DNA from: Eubacteriales bacterium
Lineage (GTDB): Bacteria > Bacillota > Clostridia > Lachnospirales > Lachnospiraceae
Assembly: GCA_030533405.1 (NCBI GenBank)
Contig: JAUNJF010000004.1
Coordinates: 62,001-126,000, forward strand
Direction of reading: 5' to 3'
Length of the DNA stretch: 64,000 nucleotides
The translations under genes were made by a program, and so were the position numbers. Below, piece by piece: positions 54,524 to 63,937 of this stretch (position 1 is the stretch's first letter; the number at the start of each line of letters is the position of its first letter). The notes under the pieces are model-generated. The model made no database searches, was not told the DNA's origin, and saw nothing but the letters and a program-made list of their open reading frames with translations.

Positions 54524-55282
54524 CTATTCCGATTGTGTCCAATGTTTTCGATAGTGGACTTTTCGATAGTTGCTAGGTGTTGTTCCCGTATGCTTATGAA
54601 AAGAACTGGCAAAATGACTGTTGTCTGAAAAGGATAGATATTGCGCGATTTCGCTGCAAGTGAATTCCGAGTACATCAACATTTGTTTTGCCGTTTCTAT
54701 TTTTTTGCTTGCAATAAATTGTGAAATTGTTTGTCCCATTTCACGGTGAAATAGTTTGCTAAAATAACTGCGTTCTAATCCTAAATAATCGGCAACATCT
54801 GCTACCTGTATATTTTCGTGCAGGTGATCGTAGATGTAATCCATTGCTTTGATGCAGTGTACGGAAATGATTTGCTGTTTTTGTAGCTTTTTCATGCGTT
54901 TTGCGTAATCAAAGATGACATCATGATGAATCTTGCGGGCACCTGCTTCATCAACGCATTCATCAATGGCCTTAATATAGGAATCGCTAAGCGCATAGCT
55001 TTCCTGTTCTGACATGCCATTTTCAATGCAAAACCGTGAAATCATTGTAATGGATACAATAATATGATACTTCAGATTTCGCAAAGGATTGTCTGACAAG
55101 ATACCACGTTCTTTGCTGTTGACGGATTCATAGTCTGTACGGGCTTCTAATGCCTTGATATCACCAGCGCTAACCAACTGATAAAATGCCAACTCTGAAT
55201 CGTATGTGGGATGAATGATTCCGTATTCTCGTTGAACAAACTGTTTGTTCATCAATTCTATATGCATTTGGTTGTGTTGCAT
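54524..55282 (-). CDS. AraC-family transcriptional regulator
   Basis: A 252-residue protein with an N-terminal helical domain without an evident cupin fold (about 1-150) and a C-terminal AraC DNA-binding domain: NIQVADVADYLGLERSYFSKLF, then FTCSEIAQYLSFSDNSHFASSFHKHTGTTPSNYR. Its start follows a perfect GGAGG at five bases spacing; the GTG further upstream is less likely. It is divergent from the GH5 glycosidase gene with about 120 bases between, so it probably controls that gene in response to a sugar signal. Confidence 0.93.
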   Translation of the reverse strand: MQHNQMHIELMNKQFVQREYGIIHPTYDSELAFYQLVSAGDIKALEARTDYESVNSKERGILSDNPLRNLKYHIIVSITMISRFCIENGMSEQESYALSDSYIKAIDECVDEAGARKIHHDVIFDYAKRMKKLQKQQIISVHCIKAMDYIYDHLHENIQVADVADYLGLERSYFSKLFHREMGQTISQFIASKKIETAKQMLMYSEFTCSEIAQYLSFSDNSHFASSFHKHTGTTPSNYRKVHYRKHWTQSE

Positions 55283-55402
55283 AAGTACCTCCAATATAGA
55301 CACGAATTTAATAATTAAACAACATATATTATATCATGTCTGTATATGAAATGATAGAATAACCTCATCAGATACGGAAAAACATATATGGAGGTAGCGA
55401 AT

Positions 55403-56434
55403 ATGAGATCATTAAAGGGTTTTCAAAAAGGTGTAAACTTAGGCGGTTGGTTGTCACAGGGTCCAAAGGATAAAGAGCATTTGGATACATTTATTGTGGA
55501 AGCGGATATTGAAAAAATTGCATCATGGGGCGTGGATCATGTTCGTTTGCCACTTGATTATGAGAATGTAGAAAATGAAGATGGAACGGAAAAAGAAAGT
55601 GGATATCAGTATGTGGATAACTGCATTGCATGGTGCCGAAAATACAATTTGAATATTGTATTGGATTTGCACAAAACCTATGGATATTCATTTGATGACT
55701 TAGAGTATTCTAGTGACTTTTTTGATGATAAAGCATTACAGGATCGCTTTATTGCATTGTGGGATCGCTTAAGTAATCGTTATGCAAAGGATGCAGATAT
55801 TATGATGTTTGAATTACTCAATGAAGTAGTTCGATTTGATGTGATTGAGCAATGGAATGCGATTGCTGCACGAGCAACAGAAACCATTCGAAAAAACAGT
55901 AAAACAGCAAAGATTTTGTATGGTGGTGTGGGTTACAATGCAGTAACCTCTATCAAATATTTACTTCCAACAACAGATGAGAATATTGTTTATAATTTTC
56001 ACTGCTATGAACCAATGATTTTTACACATCAGACTGCACATTGGATGGATCAGATGCCAAGTGATTTTCATATTTCGTATCCGGGAGATTTTGATGAATA
56101 TATGGAAAAATCAAAGTCGATTATGGGTGCCATGACTGGCGCATTGGCTGATGAGGGAATTACATTGACCTCTCTTGGACCAGAGTTTTTTGAAGTCATG
56201 TTCAAGGATGCAATCGATGTTTCAGTTGAGAGAGATATTCCAATTTATTGTGGAGAATATGGTGTCATTGACCAGGCGAATCCAGAAGATACAGTGAAGT
56301 GGTTTCAGGATATTCATGCAGCGTTTGAAAAATTTGGTATTGGAAGAGCCGCATGGAGTTATAAACAGATGGATTTTGGGTTATCAGATGATCATTATAA
56401 GCCAGTTATTGATCAATTGATTCAATATCTATAA
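55403..56434 (+). CDS. glycoside hydrolase family 5 enzyme, cytoplasmic
   Basis: A 343-residue TIM-barrel glycosidase. The acid/base Glu141 is in FELLNEVVR and the nucleophile Glu285 in IYCGEYGV. WGVDHVRLPLDYEN and NIVLDLHKTYG are also typical of GH5 cellulase-type enzymes. There is no signal peptide, so it would act inside the cell on imported oligosaccharides. ATG 55403 follows GGAGG, which lies downstream of an earlier in-frame ATG. It is paired with the divergent AraC regulator. Confidence 0.92.
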   Translation: MRSLKGFQKGVNLGGWLSQGPKDKEHLDTFIVEADIEKIASWGVDHVRLPLDYENVENEDGTEKESGYQYVDNCIAWCRKYNLNIVLDLHKTYGYSFDDLEYSSDFFDDKALQDRFIALWDRLSNRYAKDADIMMFELLNEVVRFDVIEQWNAIAARATETIRKNSKTAKILYGGVGYNAVTSIKYLLPTTDENIVYNFHCYEPMIFTHQTAHWMDQMPSDFHISYPGDFDEYMEKSKSIMGAMTGALADEGITLTSLGPEFFEVMFKDAIDVSVERDIPIYCGEYGVIDQANPEDTVKWFQDIHAAFEKFGIGRAAWSYKQMDFGLSDDHYKPVIDQLIQYL

Positions 56435-56495
56435 AGAAAAAGTCCTGTTTTGCAGGCAGATTTACAACTTGATAATCTCGAGTAATTCGTTAAAT

Positions 56496-56554
56496 AAAGG
56501 GGCGAAAATGCATATCTATTGGGTGGGATGTTACAGGCATTTTCGTCCCCTTTT
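56496..56554 (+). terminator. terminator upstream of trkAH
   Basis: AAAGGGG.CGAAAATGC pairs with GCATTTTCGTCCCCTTTT, with a single bulge and a 25-base loop. It ends three bases before the -35 box of the trkA promoter, so it insulates trkA from the GH5 gene. Confidence 0.82.
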
Positions 56555-56556
56555 GA

Positions 56557-56584
56557 TTGCTATTTATACAGAATATGGTATAAT
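56557..56584 (+). promoter_or_regulatory. extended -10 promoter of trkAH
   Basis: TTGCTA (56557-56562) and TGGTATAAT (TATAAT at 56579-56584) with a 16-base spacer; the TG element makes it an extended -10 promoter. Confidence 0.72.
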
Positions 56585-56637
56585 TAAATTTTATAAAAGC
56601 AATGGTATGATTTGGTTGTTTTGGAGGATGTTGGTAT

Positions 56638-57996
56638 ATGAAGATTTTAATTGCAGGTGATGGTAAAGTAGGAATGACACTTGCTAAAAAATTATTATTA
56701 GAAGACAATGATGTGACGCTGATTGATATCAATCAATCTGTATTAGATAGTACAGTGGAGCGAATAGATGTTATGACGCTGCAGGGAAATGCGGCTTCCA
56801 TGGAAGTATTGAAGCAGGCAGGTGTTATGAACGCAGATTTACTGATTGCTGTGACAAGTGCGGATGAGATTAATCTGCTTTGTTGTATGACAGCACACAT
56901 TTTAAATAAAAAGCTTCACACAATTGCCAGAATGCGTAACCCAGAGTATGGAGATCAGATTTATGAAATGCGGGACGTGTTTGGCTTATCTATGACAGTG
57001 AATCCAGAACGACAGGCTGCACTGGAGATTGAACGTTTGTTAAAGTATCCAGGTTTTCTAAAGAGAGATACCTTTGCAAAGGGAAGAGTTGAGATTGTAG
57101 AGCTTCGTATTGATGAGGAAAGTAAGCTTTGCGGCGTCCCACTTTATGATATGGGATCGATTGTAAAATGTAAGGTTTTGATTTGTGCAGTAAGTCGCGA
57201 TTGTGAAGTGTTTATTCCAGGTGGTGATTATGTGTTCAAACAGGGTGATCGTATCTTTGTTACGGCAGCTTCCGATCATCTTACGACGTTGTTGCGTAAT
57301 CTTGGAATTGTACAGCACAAGGTGAAAAATGTGCTTTTATGTGGTGGTGGTGGTGTCAGTTTTTATCTGGCACAACAGTTGGAAAAAAGCGGAATCAATG
57401 TGCAGTTGATTGAACAGGATGAGAAACGTTGCATAGAGCTTGCGTGCCAGTTGCCACAGATTAATGTCATTCATGGAGATGCCAGTAACCAGTTCCTTTT
57501 GGAAAGTGAAGGAATTAATGATTGCGATGCATTGGTAACCATGACTGGTTTAGATGAAATGAACATGATTATTTCTTTGTTTGGAACAAGATGTAAGGTG
57601 CCACAGATTATTACAAAGGTGGATCACACAGAGAATAATATACAAGATAGTTTACCGATTGGTAGTGTGGTGTGTCCAAAGGATTTATGTTGTACGAATA
57701 TCGTGCGATATGTGCGTGCGATGCAGAATGCCGTAGGTGCTGCAATTACGATGCACACGATTGCAGATGGACAGGCAGAGGCAATGGAATTTATGGTGGA
57801 TGATAATACACAACATTGTGGGGAACCGTTGAAAAATTTACCGATTCGTAAAAACGTTTTGATTGCATGTATTACTTCGGGAAGAAGAACCGATATTCCA
57901 AACGGTGATTCCACATTCCGCAAGGGTGATCGTATCATTGTTGTGTCAAGTGGCGATCAGGTGATTAAGCAATTGAATGACATTTTTGTAGGCTAG
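56638..57996 (+). CDS. trkA: Trk potassium uptake system regulatory subunit TrkA
   Basis: A 452-residue cytoplasmic protein with two RCK units, each a Rossmann NAD-binding domain plus a RCK-C domain. The first starts MKILIAGDGKVGMTLAKKL and the second near 225 has VLLCGGGGVSFYLAQQL. It gates the TrkH channel in response to nucleotides. It starts after TTGGAGGATG and precedes trkH by 17 bases. Confidence 0.96.
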   Translation: MKILIAGDGKVGMTLAKKLLLEDNDVTLIDINQSVLDSTVERIDVMTLQGNAASMEVLKQAGVMNADLLIAVTSADEINLLCCMTAHILNKKLHTIARMRNPEYGDQIYEMRDVFGLSMTVNPERQAALEIERLLKYPGFLKRDTFAKGRVEIVELRIDEESKLCGVPLYDMGSIVKCKVLICAVSRDCEVFIPGGDYVFKQGDRIFVTAASDHLTTLLRNLGIVQHKVKNVLLCGGGGVSFYLAQQLEKSGINVQLIEQDEKRCIELACQLPQINVIHGDASNQFLLESEGINDCDALVTMTGLDEMNMIISLFGTRCKVPQIITKVDHTENNIQDSLPIGSVVCPKDLCCTNIVRYVRAMQNAVGAAITMHTIADGQAEAMEFMVDDNTQHCGEPLKNLPIRKNVLIACITSGRRTDIPNGDSTFRKGDRIIVVSSGDQVIKQLNDIFVG

Positions 57997-58013
57997 AATG
58001 GAGGCAATGACGT

Positions 58014-59468
58014 ATGAATTATAAAATGCTGGGTCGTTTGATTTCCCAGATTTTGTTAGTGGAAGCCGTGTTTATGCTACCGGCACTATTTATCAGTTTG
58101 CATGACAGACAATGGGGTGCCTCAAAAGCATTTGCATATACGATTTTGATTATTGCGATTGTAGCAGGTGGAATGTTTGCAGTGTGCAGAAATGCACAAA
58201 AGAAGATATATGCTAGAGAGGGCTTGGTTTGTGTAGGCGTCAGTTGGATATTTATGTCCGTTTTAGGCTGTTTGCCATTTTATTTTTCAGGTGAAATTCC
58301 ACATTTTATTGATGCATTATTTGAGATTGTATCTGGTTTTACAACAACAGGAGCATCTATTTTGTCTAATGTAGAGGCGCTTTCCAGAGGTATTATGTAC
58401 TGGAGAAGCTTTAGTCATTGGATTGGTGGAATGGGTGTGTTGGTATTTTTGCTTGCAGTGGTTCCGGTAGCGGGACAGGGAAGTGGATTTACGATGCATT
58501 TGTTAAGAGCAGAAAGTCCGGGTCCGAATGTCGGAAAGCTGGTGCCAAGAATGGGGCAGACAGCAAAGATTTTATATATGATGTATGTATTGCTTACCAT
58601 TTTGAATATCGTGTTTTTGATGTTTGGTGGTTTGCCATTGTTTGATTCTGTATGTATCGGAATTGGAACAGCCGGAACAGGTGGATTTGGCATTAAAAAT
58701 GACAGTATAGCAAGCTACAGTCCGTATATTCAAAATGTATGTACAGTATTTATGATTTTGTTTGGTGTGAATTTTAGCTGTTATTATTTACTGCTCATCA
58801 AAGAGTGGAAAGCGGTGTTTAAGGATGAAGAGCTTCGCATGTACATTGGTGTGATTTTGGGTAGTGTTGCCATTATTTCGTGCAATGTTCGTGGTATGTA
58901 TGCAACGTTGGAAGAAACAGTGCGTCATGTGTTTTTTCAGGTCGCAAGTATTATCACAACAACAGGTTTTGGTACGACAGACTTTGATTTGTGGCCGAGC
59001 CTGTCGAAGTCTATATTGCTATTTTTGATGGTGATTGGAGCCTGTGCAGGAAGTACAGGTGGTGGATTGAAATGCGGTCGTTTTCTTTTACTGGCGAAGA
59101 GTTTAAAGCGAAATATTCGTCAGGTGTTAGATCCGCAAAAGGTATCTGTTGTGCGTAATAACGGGCAGATGGTAAGTGAGAAGGTTTTGGATAATACCAA
59201 TGCCTATTTGGTAGCGTATGCATTTATTGTGTTATTTAGTTTTGTTTTGGTATCGTTAGATGGTCAGAGTATGGAAACAAATGTGTCAGCTGTCATTGCA
59301 TGCTTCAATAACATTGGACCAGGTTTTGATGCAGTAGGCGCAACCTGTAATTATAGTGTGTTTGGAACAGGAACAAAACTTGTTTTAATCATGGATATGT
59401 TAGCGGGAAGATTGGAGATTTTCCCAATCTTAATTTTGTTATCTAGACATACATGGAAGAGAAGATAA
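58014..59468 (+). CDS. trkH: Trk potassium uptake system membrane subunit TrkH
   Basis: A 484-residue membrane protein with the four pore-loop filter segments of TrkH: SGFTTTGASIL, GTAGTGGFGIK, TTTGFGTTD and FNNIGPGFDAVG. It forms the K+ translocation pore and works with TrkA. AGGCAAT-type site; it is followed at 29 bases by a diguanylate cyclase gene, so the three may share a transcript. Confidence 0.97.
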   Translation: MNYKMLGRLISQILLVEAVFMLPALFISLHDRQWGASKAFAYTILIIAIVAGGMFAVCRNAQKKIYAREGLVCVGVSWIFMSVLGCLPFYFSGEIPHFIDALFEIVSGFTTTGASILSNVEALSRGIMYWRSFSHWIGGMGVLVFLLAVVPVAGQGSGFTMHLLRAESPGPNVGKLVPRMGQTAKILYMMYVLLTILNIVFLMFGGLPLFDSVCIGIGTAGTGGFGIKNDSIASYSPYIQNVCTVFMILFGVNFSCYYLLLIKEWKAVFKDEELRMYIGVILGSVAIISCNVRGMYATLEETVRHVFFQVASIITTTGFGTTDFDLWPSLSKSILLFLMVIGACAGSTGGGLKCGRFLLLAKSLKRNIRQVLDPQKVSVVRNNGQMVSEKVLDNTNAYLVAYAFIVLFSFVLVSLDGQSMETNVSAVIACFNNIGPGFDAVGATCNYSVFGTGTKLVLIMDMLAGRLEIFPILILLSRHTWKRR

Positions 59469-59497
59469 AATGCTAAGGAGTAATGGGAGGTGATTGT

Positions 59498-61123
59498 ATG
59501 GATAAAAAGTCGATAAGGGGATATATTGGCACATTAATTATTGTGGTTGTATTTGCTTTTTTGATGGGCAATGTCTATGATAATCACTATATTCAAAATC
59601 GTCCAGGGAATACCATTGAAAAATGGGAGGTTAAACCTGAGTTAAGAGATGGAGCGTTTTATTACACGATTTTACTTCCGAAAGATGGTTTAAATGGAGA
59701 GTCTGTTGCGTTTTCTACAAGACATGTAGAAGCTGAAGTTACGATAGAGGATGAATTGGTATATCAGTTAAAGGCGGCGAATCCGAAGTTTAATAAGTCA
59801 ACTGGTTATCGTTGGAATTTTGTGAAACTTAGTCAGGAGGATGAAGGTAAAACGATGACGATTTGCATCACCCCAGTTTATAAGGGCCCAAAACTAGATG
59901 AGTTTGTGTATTTTGGTGATGAATTTGATATTTATTTAAGTGTAATCGAAGAAAATGGAGTGCGCTTTGTGTTAGCATTGTTTATTTTAGTGATTGGTGT
60001 TACGCTTTGTGTTTATTCCAATTGGATTATAGAGAAAAAGAATAGGGATGCAGCATTGAGTCATTTCTCGCTGTTTTCCATTTTGTTGGCGTTGTGGTCT
60101 CTAGCAGAGTCTCCAATTTGTGAATTGATACGACTTTGGCCGATTCAGACACTTGTTATTGACCATTATGCGCTCATGGTTATGCCGATGTCGTTTGCGA
60201 TGTTTTTACGAAAGTTATTTCATTTAAATAATCGAAACTGGTATATATATACGTATTTTAATATTTTGGTAATTGTAATTCGTACTGTGCTACAGGCTAC
60301 CTGTATTTTGGATTTAAGAGAAACACTTTGGATGACACAGATTTCTATTATGGTATTTGCAGCGCTTGGTATGAGCTGGGCAATTTCGATATTCCGCGGC
60401 AGGAAAATGACTACGAAATTGAAAAGAAACCTCATATGGATATCTTGTCTGTTTGGAGCAACCGTATTAGAACTCTTATTATTTATTGTATTTAAAAAGA
60501 GCAATATTGTTGGTATGATTGGATTTGTATGGTATGTTTGGGTTATGGCGATTGAAATGATTAATAAATCCCGTAAGAATTTGGAACGTGCACAGGAGGC
60601 TGAGGTATATAGAAAGCTTGCATTTACTGATGACTTAACTGGAACTTATAATCGTACAGCATTCCAGCGAGATATGGATGACCAATGGACAGTCAATGAA
60701 AAAACGGGTAAGAAGATTGTGAAACAAAACACAATATTTATGTTTGATTTGAATGATTTGAAAAAATGTAATGATACATATGGACATGAATATGGTGATC
60801 AATATATTAAAATGATTTCAGAAGTATTGCTTCGGATTATTGGTGTGGATGGTCGTTGTTATCGAATTGGCGGTGACGAGTTTTGTGCCATCTTGCCAGA
60901 TATTTCGCAGAATGAGGCGGATAATAAATTGATTGGTATTACAAAGGATATTCAGGAATTGGACCGTAAGGGATTTGTAGTACCTGTTAGTTTGGCGATT
61001 GGATATGCGATGTATAATCCACAATATGATGAAAGCTTAGAGGATACGATGAAACGTGCAGATATGTTGATGTATCAGAATAAGCAGCAAATGAAGAAAA
61101 AAAGACAAATGGCAAATGAATAA
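59498..61123 (+). CDS. membrane diguanylate cyclase, 7TMR-DISM-like with GGDEF
   Basis: A 541-residue protein. A first helix (about 8-26), an extracellular beta-rich domain (about 30-150), about seven helices (about 155-360) and a GGDEF domain with intact GGDEF at 458-462 (RIGGDEFCAIL) and DDLTGTYNRTAF at its start. The layout resembles 7TMR-DISM sensors. It should make cyclic di-GMP from GTP at the membrane. No EAL domain is present. ATG 59498 is selected after GGGAGG. Its position behind trkAH could link osmotic or potassium state to cyclic di-GMP, which is inference. Confidence 0.9.
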   Translation: MDKKSIRGYIGTLIIVVVFAFLMGNVYDNHYIQNRPGNTIEKWEVKPELRDGAFYYTILLPKDGLNGESVAFSTRHVEAEVTIEDELVYQLKAANPKFNKSTGYRWNFVKLSQEDEGKTMTICITPVYKGPKLDEFVYFGDEFDIYLSVIEENGVRFVLALFILVIGVTLCVYSNWIIEKKNRDAALSHFSLFSILLALWSLAESPICELIRLWPIQTLVIDHYALMVMPMSFAMFLRKLFHLNNRNWYIYTYFNILVIVIRTVLQATCILDLRETLWMTQISIMVFAALGMSWAISIFRGRKMTTKLKRNLIWISCLFGATVLELLLFIVFKKSNIVGMIGFVWYVWVMAIEMINKSRKNLERAQEAEVYRKLAFTDDLTGTYNRTAFQRDMDDQWTVNEKTGKKIVKQNTIFMFDLNDLKKCNDTYGHEYGDQYIKMISEVLLRIIGVDGRCYRIGGDEFCAILPDISQNEADNKLIGITKDIQELDRKGFVVPVSLAIGYAMYNPQYDESLEDTMKRADMLMYQNKQQMKKKRQMANE

Positions 61124-61185
61124 GTAACAGGATAATAGTCGATTGCATAGTATAATCTGAAGGAAATGGGAGCAAAGGTTATCAT

Positions 61186-61959
61186 ATGCAACCGACTATT
61201 ATTATTGATGCAGGGCATGGAGGATTTGATAACGGCGCAGTTTATAATGGAAGAAGAGAAAAGGATGATAATTTGCGTCTGGCTATGTTAGTGGGTGCAC
61301 GCTTAGAACAGGATGGATTTCCAGTTATATATACGCGCACAACGGATGTGTATCAACGACCGGCAGAGAAGGCAACCATCGCAAACAATAGTGGTGGAGA
61401 CTATTTTGTATCGATTCACCGAAATGCGAGTCCGAATGCGAATATGTATAGTGGAATAGAGACGTTGGTGTTTAACGACAGCGGAATTCCTGCCCGTATG
61501 GCAAGAGCGGTGAATTCGGAGTTGGAGCGGGTTGGATTTACTAATTTAGGCGTATCTGTGCGACCAGAACTTGCAGTGTTAAGAAGAACAAGAATGCCAG
61601 CGATTTTAGTAGAGGCAGGATTTATTAATACCGATGCGGATAACACATTGTTGGACGCCAATTATGAGGAGACAGCAAATGCAATTGCAAGAGGAATTGA
61701 AAATGCAGTAGGAACGGGTACCAATGGTTCGGGAACACCGACACGATTTGGCGTGCAGGTTGGCTTGTTCCGTCGTTTTGAAAATGCACAGTATTTATTG
61801 AATCAGTTAGTTGACCAGGGCTATCAGGTAGATGTGCGTGACTGGAGAGATTATTATGCTGTTGTCGTTGGTGATAAGGATAGTTTATCTGGCGCACAAC
61901 AGTTAGAACGTGAACTTCGAGGAAAAGGATACGACACCTTGGTTGTAAATAATTCATGA
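61186..61959 (+). CDS. N-acetylmuramoyl-L-alanine amidase (Amidase_3) with SPOR domain, no signal peptide
   Basis: A 257-residue enzyme with the amidase_3 zinc ligands and catalytic Glu: His11 (DAGHGG), Glu25, His78 (SIHRNAS) and Glu143 (LVEAGFI). A C-terminal SPOR domain follows (about 180-255, FGVQVGLFRRFENAQYLLNQL), which binds denuded septal glycan. The chain starts MQPTIIIDAGHGG, directly in the catalytic domain, so no export signal is encoded. It might work in sporulation (CwlC-like mother-cell lysis), during cell lysis, or leave by another route. Confidence 0.92.
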   Translation: MQPTIIIDAGHGGFDNGAVYNGRREKDDNLRLAMLVGARLEQDGFPVIYTRTTDVYQRPAEKATIANNSGGDYFVSIHRNASPNANMYSGIETLVFNDSGIPARMARAVNSELERVGFTNLGVSVRPELAVLRRTRMPAILVEAGFINTDADNTLLDANYEETANAIARGIENAVGTGTNGSGTPTRFGVQVGLFRRFENAQYLLNQLVDQGYQVDVRDWRDYYAVVVGDKDSLSGAQQLERELRGKGYDTLVVNNS

Positions 61960-62047
61960 TAGGATATAATTTCCATAAATGGTTAAAATTGTTACGATTA
62001 ATTTAAGAAAACTTAATAATATTAGGTCTAGAATTATTGATTGAATG

Positions 62048-62056
62048 TGCTATACT
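62048..62056 (+). promoter_or_regulatory. extended -10 promoter before the polysaccharide deacetylase gene
   Basis: TGCTATACT forms a TG-extended -10 box (TATACT 62051-62056); the -35 region is weak. It lies about 110 bases before the deacetylase start; nothing else is seen in that gap. Confidence 0.45.
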
Positions 62057-62166
62057 AATAAATGTGAGCAGTTTACATAATGAATAAACTGTGGCGCTTT
62101 TGAATACGAAAGATAATGCCAAATCAAGTACCGATTTGGTTGTTGATAGATAAGAGGATAGGCAGA

Positions 62167-63123
62167 ATGAATTTACGAAGAGAAATCAGAAGGACAAAAC
62201 GTAAACTTCGAAAATGGTGGAGAACAACACATCGTCGAAGAGAGATTACAATATATGCAAGATTTGTTTTGATTGTGACGGTGATTTGCATCATTGCGCC
62301 ACAATTTTTAAGTGGAAGCAAATTGAGAACCTGGATTGAGAAAGTGACGCACAAGGATTTAATTAACAAAGATATTCAATATAAAGTGGACGGAAACGAT
62401 GAGGGAACTGTTGCGGCGGGAACTTTTTTGACACATTACAGAAAAATGAAATTTGGTGCAACAGACCCAGAAGATATTGATCCGAATGCACCGATGATTG
62501 CATTTACATTTGATGATGGCCCGAATTCTGAATATACGCAAAGAATCTTAAATGTTTTGGCAGAGAATTATTCTCATGCTACTTTTTTTGTGGTTGGATA
62601 TAATATTGAGAAATATCCAGATATGATTAAGGCAATTTCGTTAGCAGGATGCGAGCTTGGTAATCACACCAATGATCACAAGAATTTGACGTTATTAGAC
62701 AGTGATGAAGCTGAGAACCAGATTGGTAAGGTGAATCGAGCGGTAAAGAAATTGACAGGAAGCAAGACGACGATGATTCGTCCGCCAGAGGGGGCGTATA
62801 ATGAATCTGTACTTTCGTTACTTGAGGAACCTGTTGTGCTTTGGAATTTGGATACAGAGGATTGGAGTAGTCGTAATGCACAGGTAATTGCGCAGAGAAT
62901 ATTGGATTCTGCACAAGATGGGGATATTGTGTTGATGCATGATATCTATGATTCTACTGCCGAAGCAGTAGAAATTGTAGTGCCAATGCTGAAGGAACGT
63001 GGATTTCAGATTATGTCTGTTGGAGAAATGGCGAGATATAAGGGAAAAGAATTGGAACTTGGCAAAGCTTATGGTAAAATTGTTGTAGAAAAAGAAGAAA
63101 GCAATACGGAGGAAGAGGAATGA
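62167..63123 (+). CDS. membrane-anchored polysaccharide deacetylase (NodB domain)
   Basis: A 318-residue protein with a very basic N-terminus (about 1-32), one helix (about 34-52) and an extracellular NodB domain: catalytic Asp pair in FTFDDGPNS, metal His residues in NHTNDHKNL, RPPEGAYN and LMHDIY. It probably removes acetyl groups from peptidoglycan or another wall glycan, a common route to lysozyme resistance. ATG 62167 follows AAGAGGAT; the upstream in-frame ATG has no site. It overlaps dut by four bases. Confidence 0.9.
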   Translation: MNLRREIRRTKRKLRKWWRTTHRRREITIYARFVLIVTVICIIAPQFLSGSKLRTWIEKVTHKDLINKDIQYKVDGNDEGTVAAGTFLTHYRKMKFGATDPEDIDPNAPMIAFTFDDGPNSEYTQRILNVLAENYSHATFFVVGYNIEKYPDMIKAISLAGCELGNHTNDHKNLTLLDSDEAENQIGKVNRAVKKLTGSKTTMIRPPEGAYNESVLSLLEEPVVLWNLDTEDWSSRNAQVIAQRILDSAQDGDIVLMHDIYDSTAEAVEIVVPMLKERGFQIMSVGEMARYKGKELELGKAYGKIVVEKEESNTEEEE

Positions 63124-63566
63124 TTAACGCAAATGTACCAGTTAAGAAATTGAAGGAGAATGCAACGCTTCCTACTTATGGTTCCGCATATGCTGCAGGG
63201 GCAGATTTATATGCGTGTATCACAGAGAATGAGACGTTTGCACCAGGAGAGACAAAGTTGATTCCGACAGGACTTGCGATGGAGATTCCAGCAGGATATG
63301 CAGGTTTGATATATGCCAGAAGTGGTTTGGCATCCAAAAAGGGATTAGCACCAGCAAATAAGGTTGGTGTTGTTGATGCGGATTATCGTGGAGAGATTAT
63401 GGTTGCACTTCATAATCATAGCGGAAAGGAAACTTCGATTGAACCGAATGAAAGAATTGCACAGCTTGTGATTACGCCATATTTAACAGCACATTTTGAA
63501 GAGACAGAAGTGTTGAGTGAAACGGTTCGTGGTGAAGGTGGATTTGGTTCGACAGGTAGCAAATAA
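63120..63566 (+). CDS. dut: dUTP diphosphatase
   Basis: A 148-residue trimeric dUTPase with its five motifs: AAGADLYA, ARSGLASKKG, GVVDADYRGEI, RIAQLVI and the C-terminal GEGGFGSTG arm. It removes dUTP and supplies dUMP. It begins inside the stop of the deacetylase gene (ATGA overlap), an unusual functional pairing that ensures coupled translation. Confidence 0.97.
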   Translation: MINANVPVKKLKENATLPTYGSAYAAGADLYACITENETFAPGETKLIPTGLAMEIPAGYAGLIYARSGLASKKGLAPANKVGVVDADYRGEIMVALHNHSGKETSIEPNERIAQLVITPYLTAHFEETEVLSETVRGEGGFGSTGSK

Positions 63567-63612
63567 AAAAAGAGTTGTTTTCGTCTGTATAGAGGAAAAC
63601 AACTCTTTTTTT
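63567..63612. terminator. terminator after dut, probably bidirectional
   Basis: AAAAAGAGTTGTTTTC pairs with GAAAACAACTCTTTTTTT around an 11-base loop, with A and T tracts on the two sides. Confidence 0.93.
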
Positions 63613-63638
63613 ATATGAAAGTGTTTTACTTTTTGTTT

Positions 63639-63923
63639 TCATTTAGTATTTGCAATGACATATTCTGCTTCTTGACGTAAGACAAGTTCTAATTCATCGC
63701 TGGCATTTGCCAGGCGTTCCTTTGCCTCGTCAAGCGAAATGAGTTCTCTAAGCTGCACCTGATGGTTTTCTACAGGAATGTAGGAAACCTTTGATTTGTC
63801 ATAAATAGAGCGTAAACCATAATAGGCAACCTGCTCGCCACCTTTTGTGGAGAGTTTAGGAAGCTCTGCAACCTGACATACGCCAAGGGTTTCGCTAAAA
63901 ATGATATCCTTTTTTTCAAACAT
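63639..63923 (-). CDS. CarD-like RNA-polymerase-interacting protein
   Basis: A 94-residue protein whose N-terminal part (MFEKKDIIFSETLGVCQVAE, then YYGLRSIYDKSKVSYIPV) resembles the CarD/TRCF RNA-polymerase-interaction domain, as found also inside Mfd. The remaining 40 residues are helical and acidic. Full CarD has a longer C-terminal DNA-binding domain (about 150-160 residues in all), so this is a short version. It may modulate transcription. ATG 63923 is the natural family start; the longer frame lacks support. Confidence 0.78.
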   Translation of the reverse strand: MFEKKDIIFSETLGVCQVAELPKLSTKGGEQVAYYGLRSIYDKSKVSYIPVENHQVQLRELISLDEAKERLANASDELELVLRQEAEYVIANTK

Positions 63924-63937
63924 ATTAAACTCTCTTT

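Noticed and set aside
54503..54569. CTATCGAA / TTCGATAG inverted motifs at the convergent ends of the aminopeptidase and AraC genes
   Set aside because: The arms are only 8 bases, lie partly in coding sequence, and have no T tract; termination is possible but not supported.
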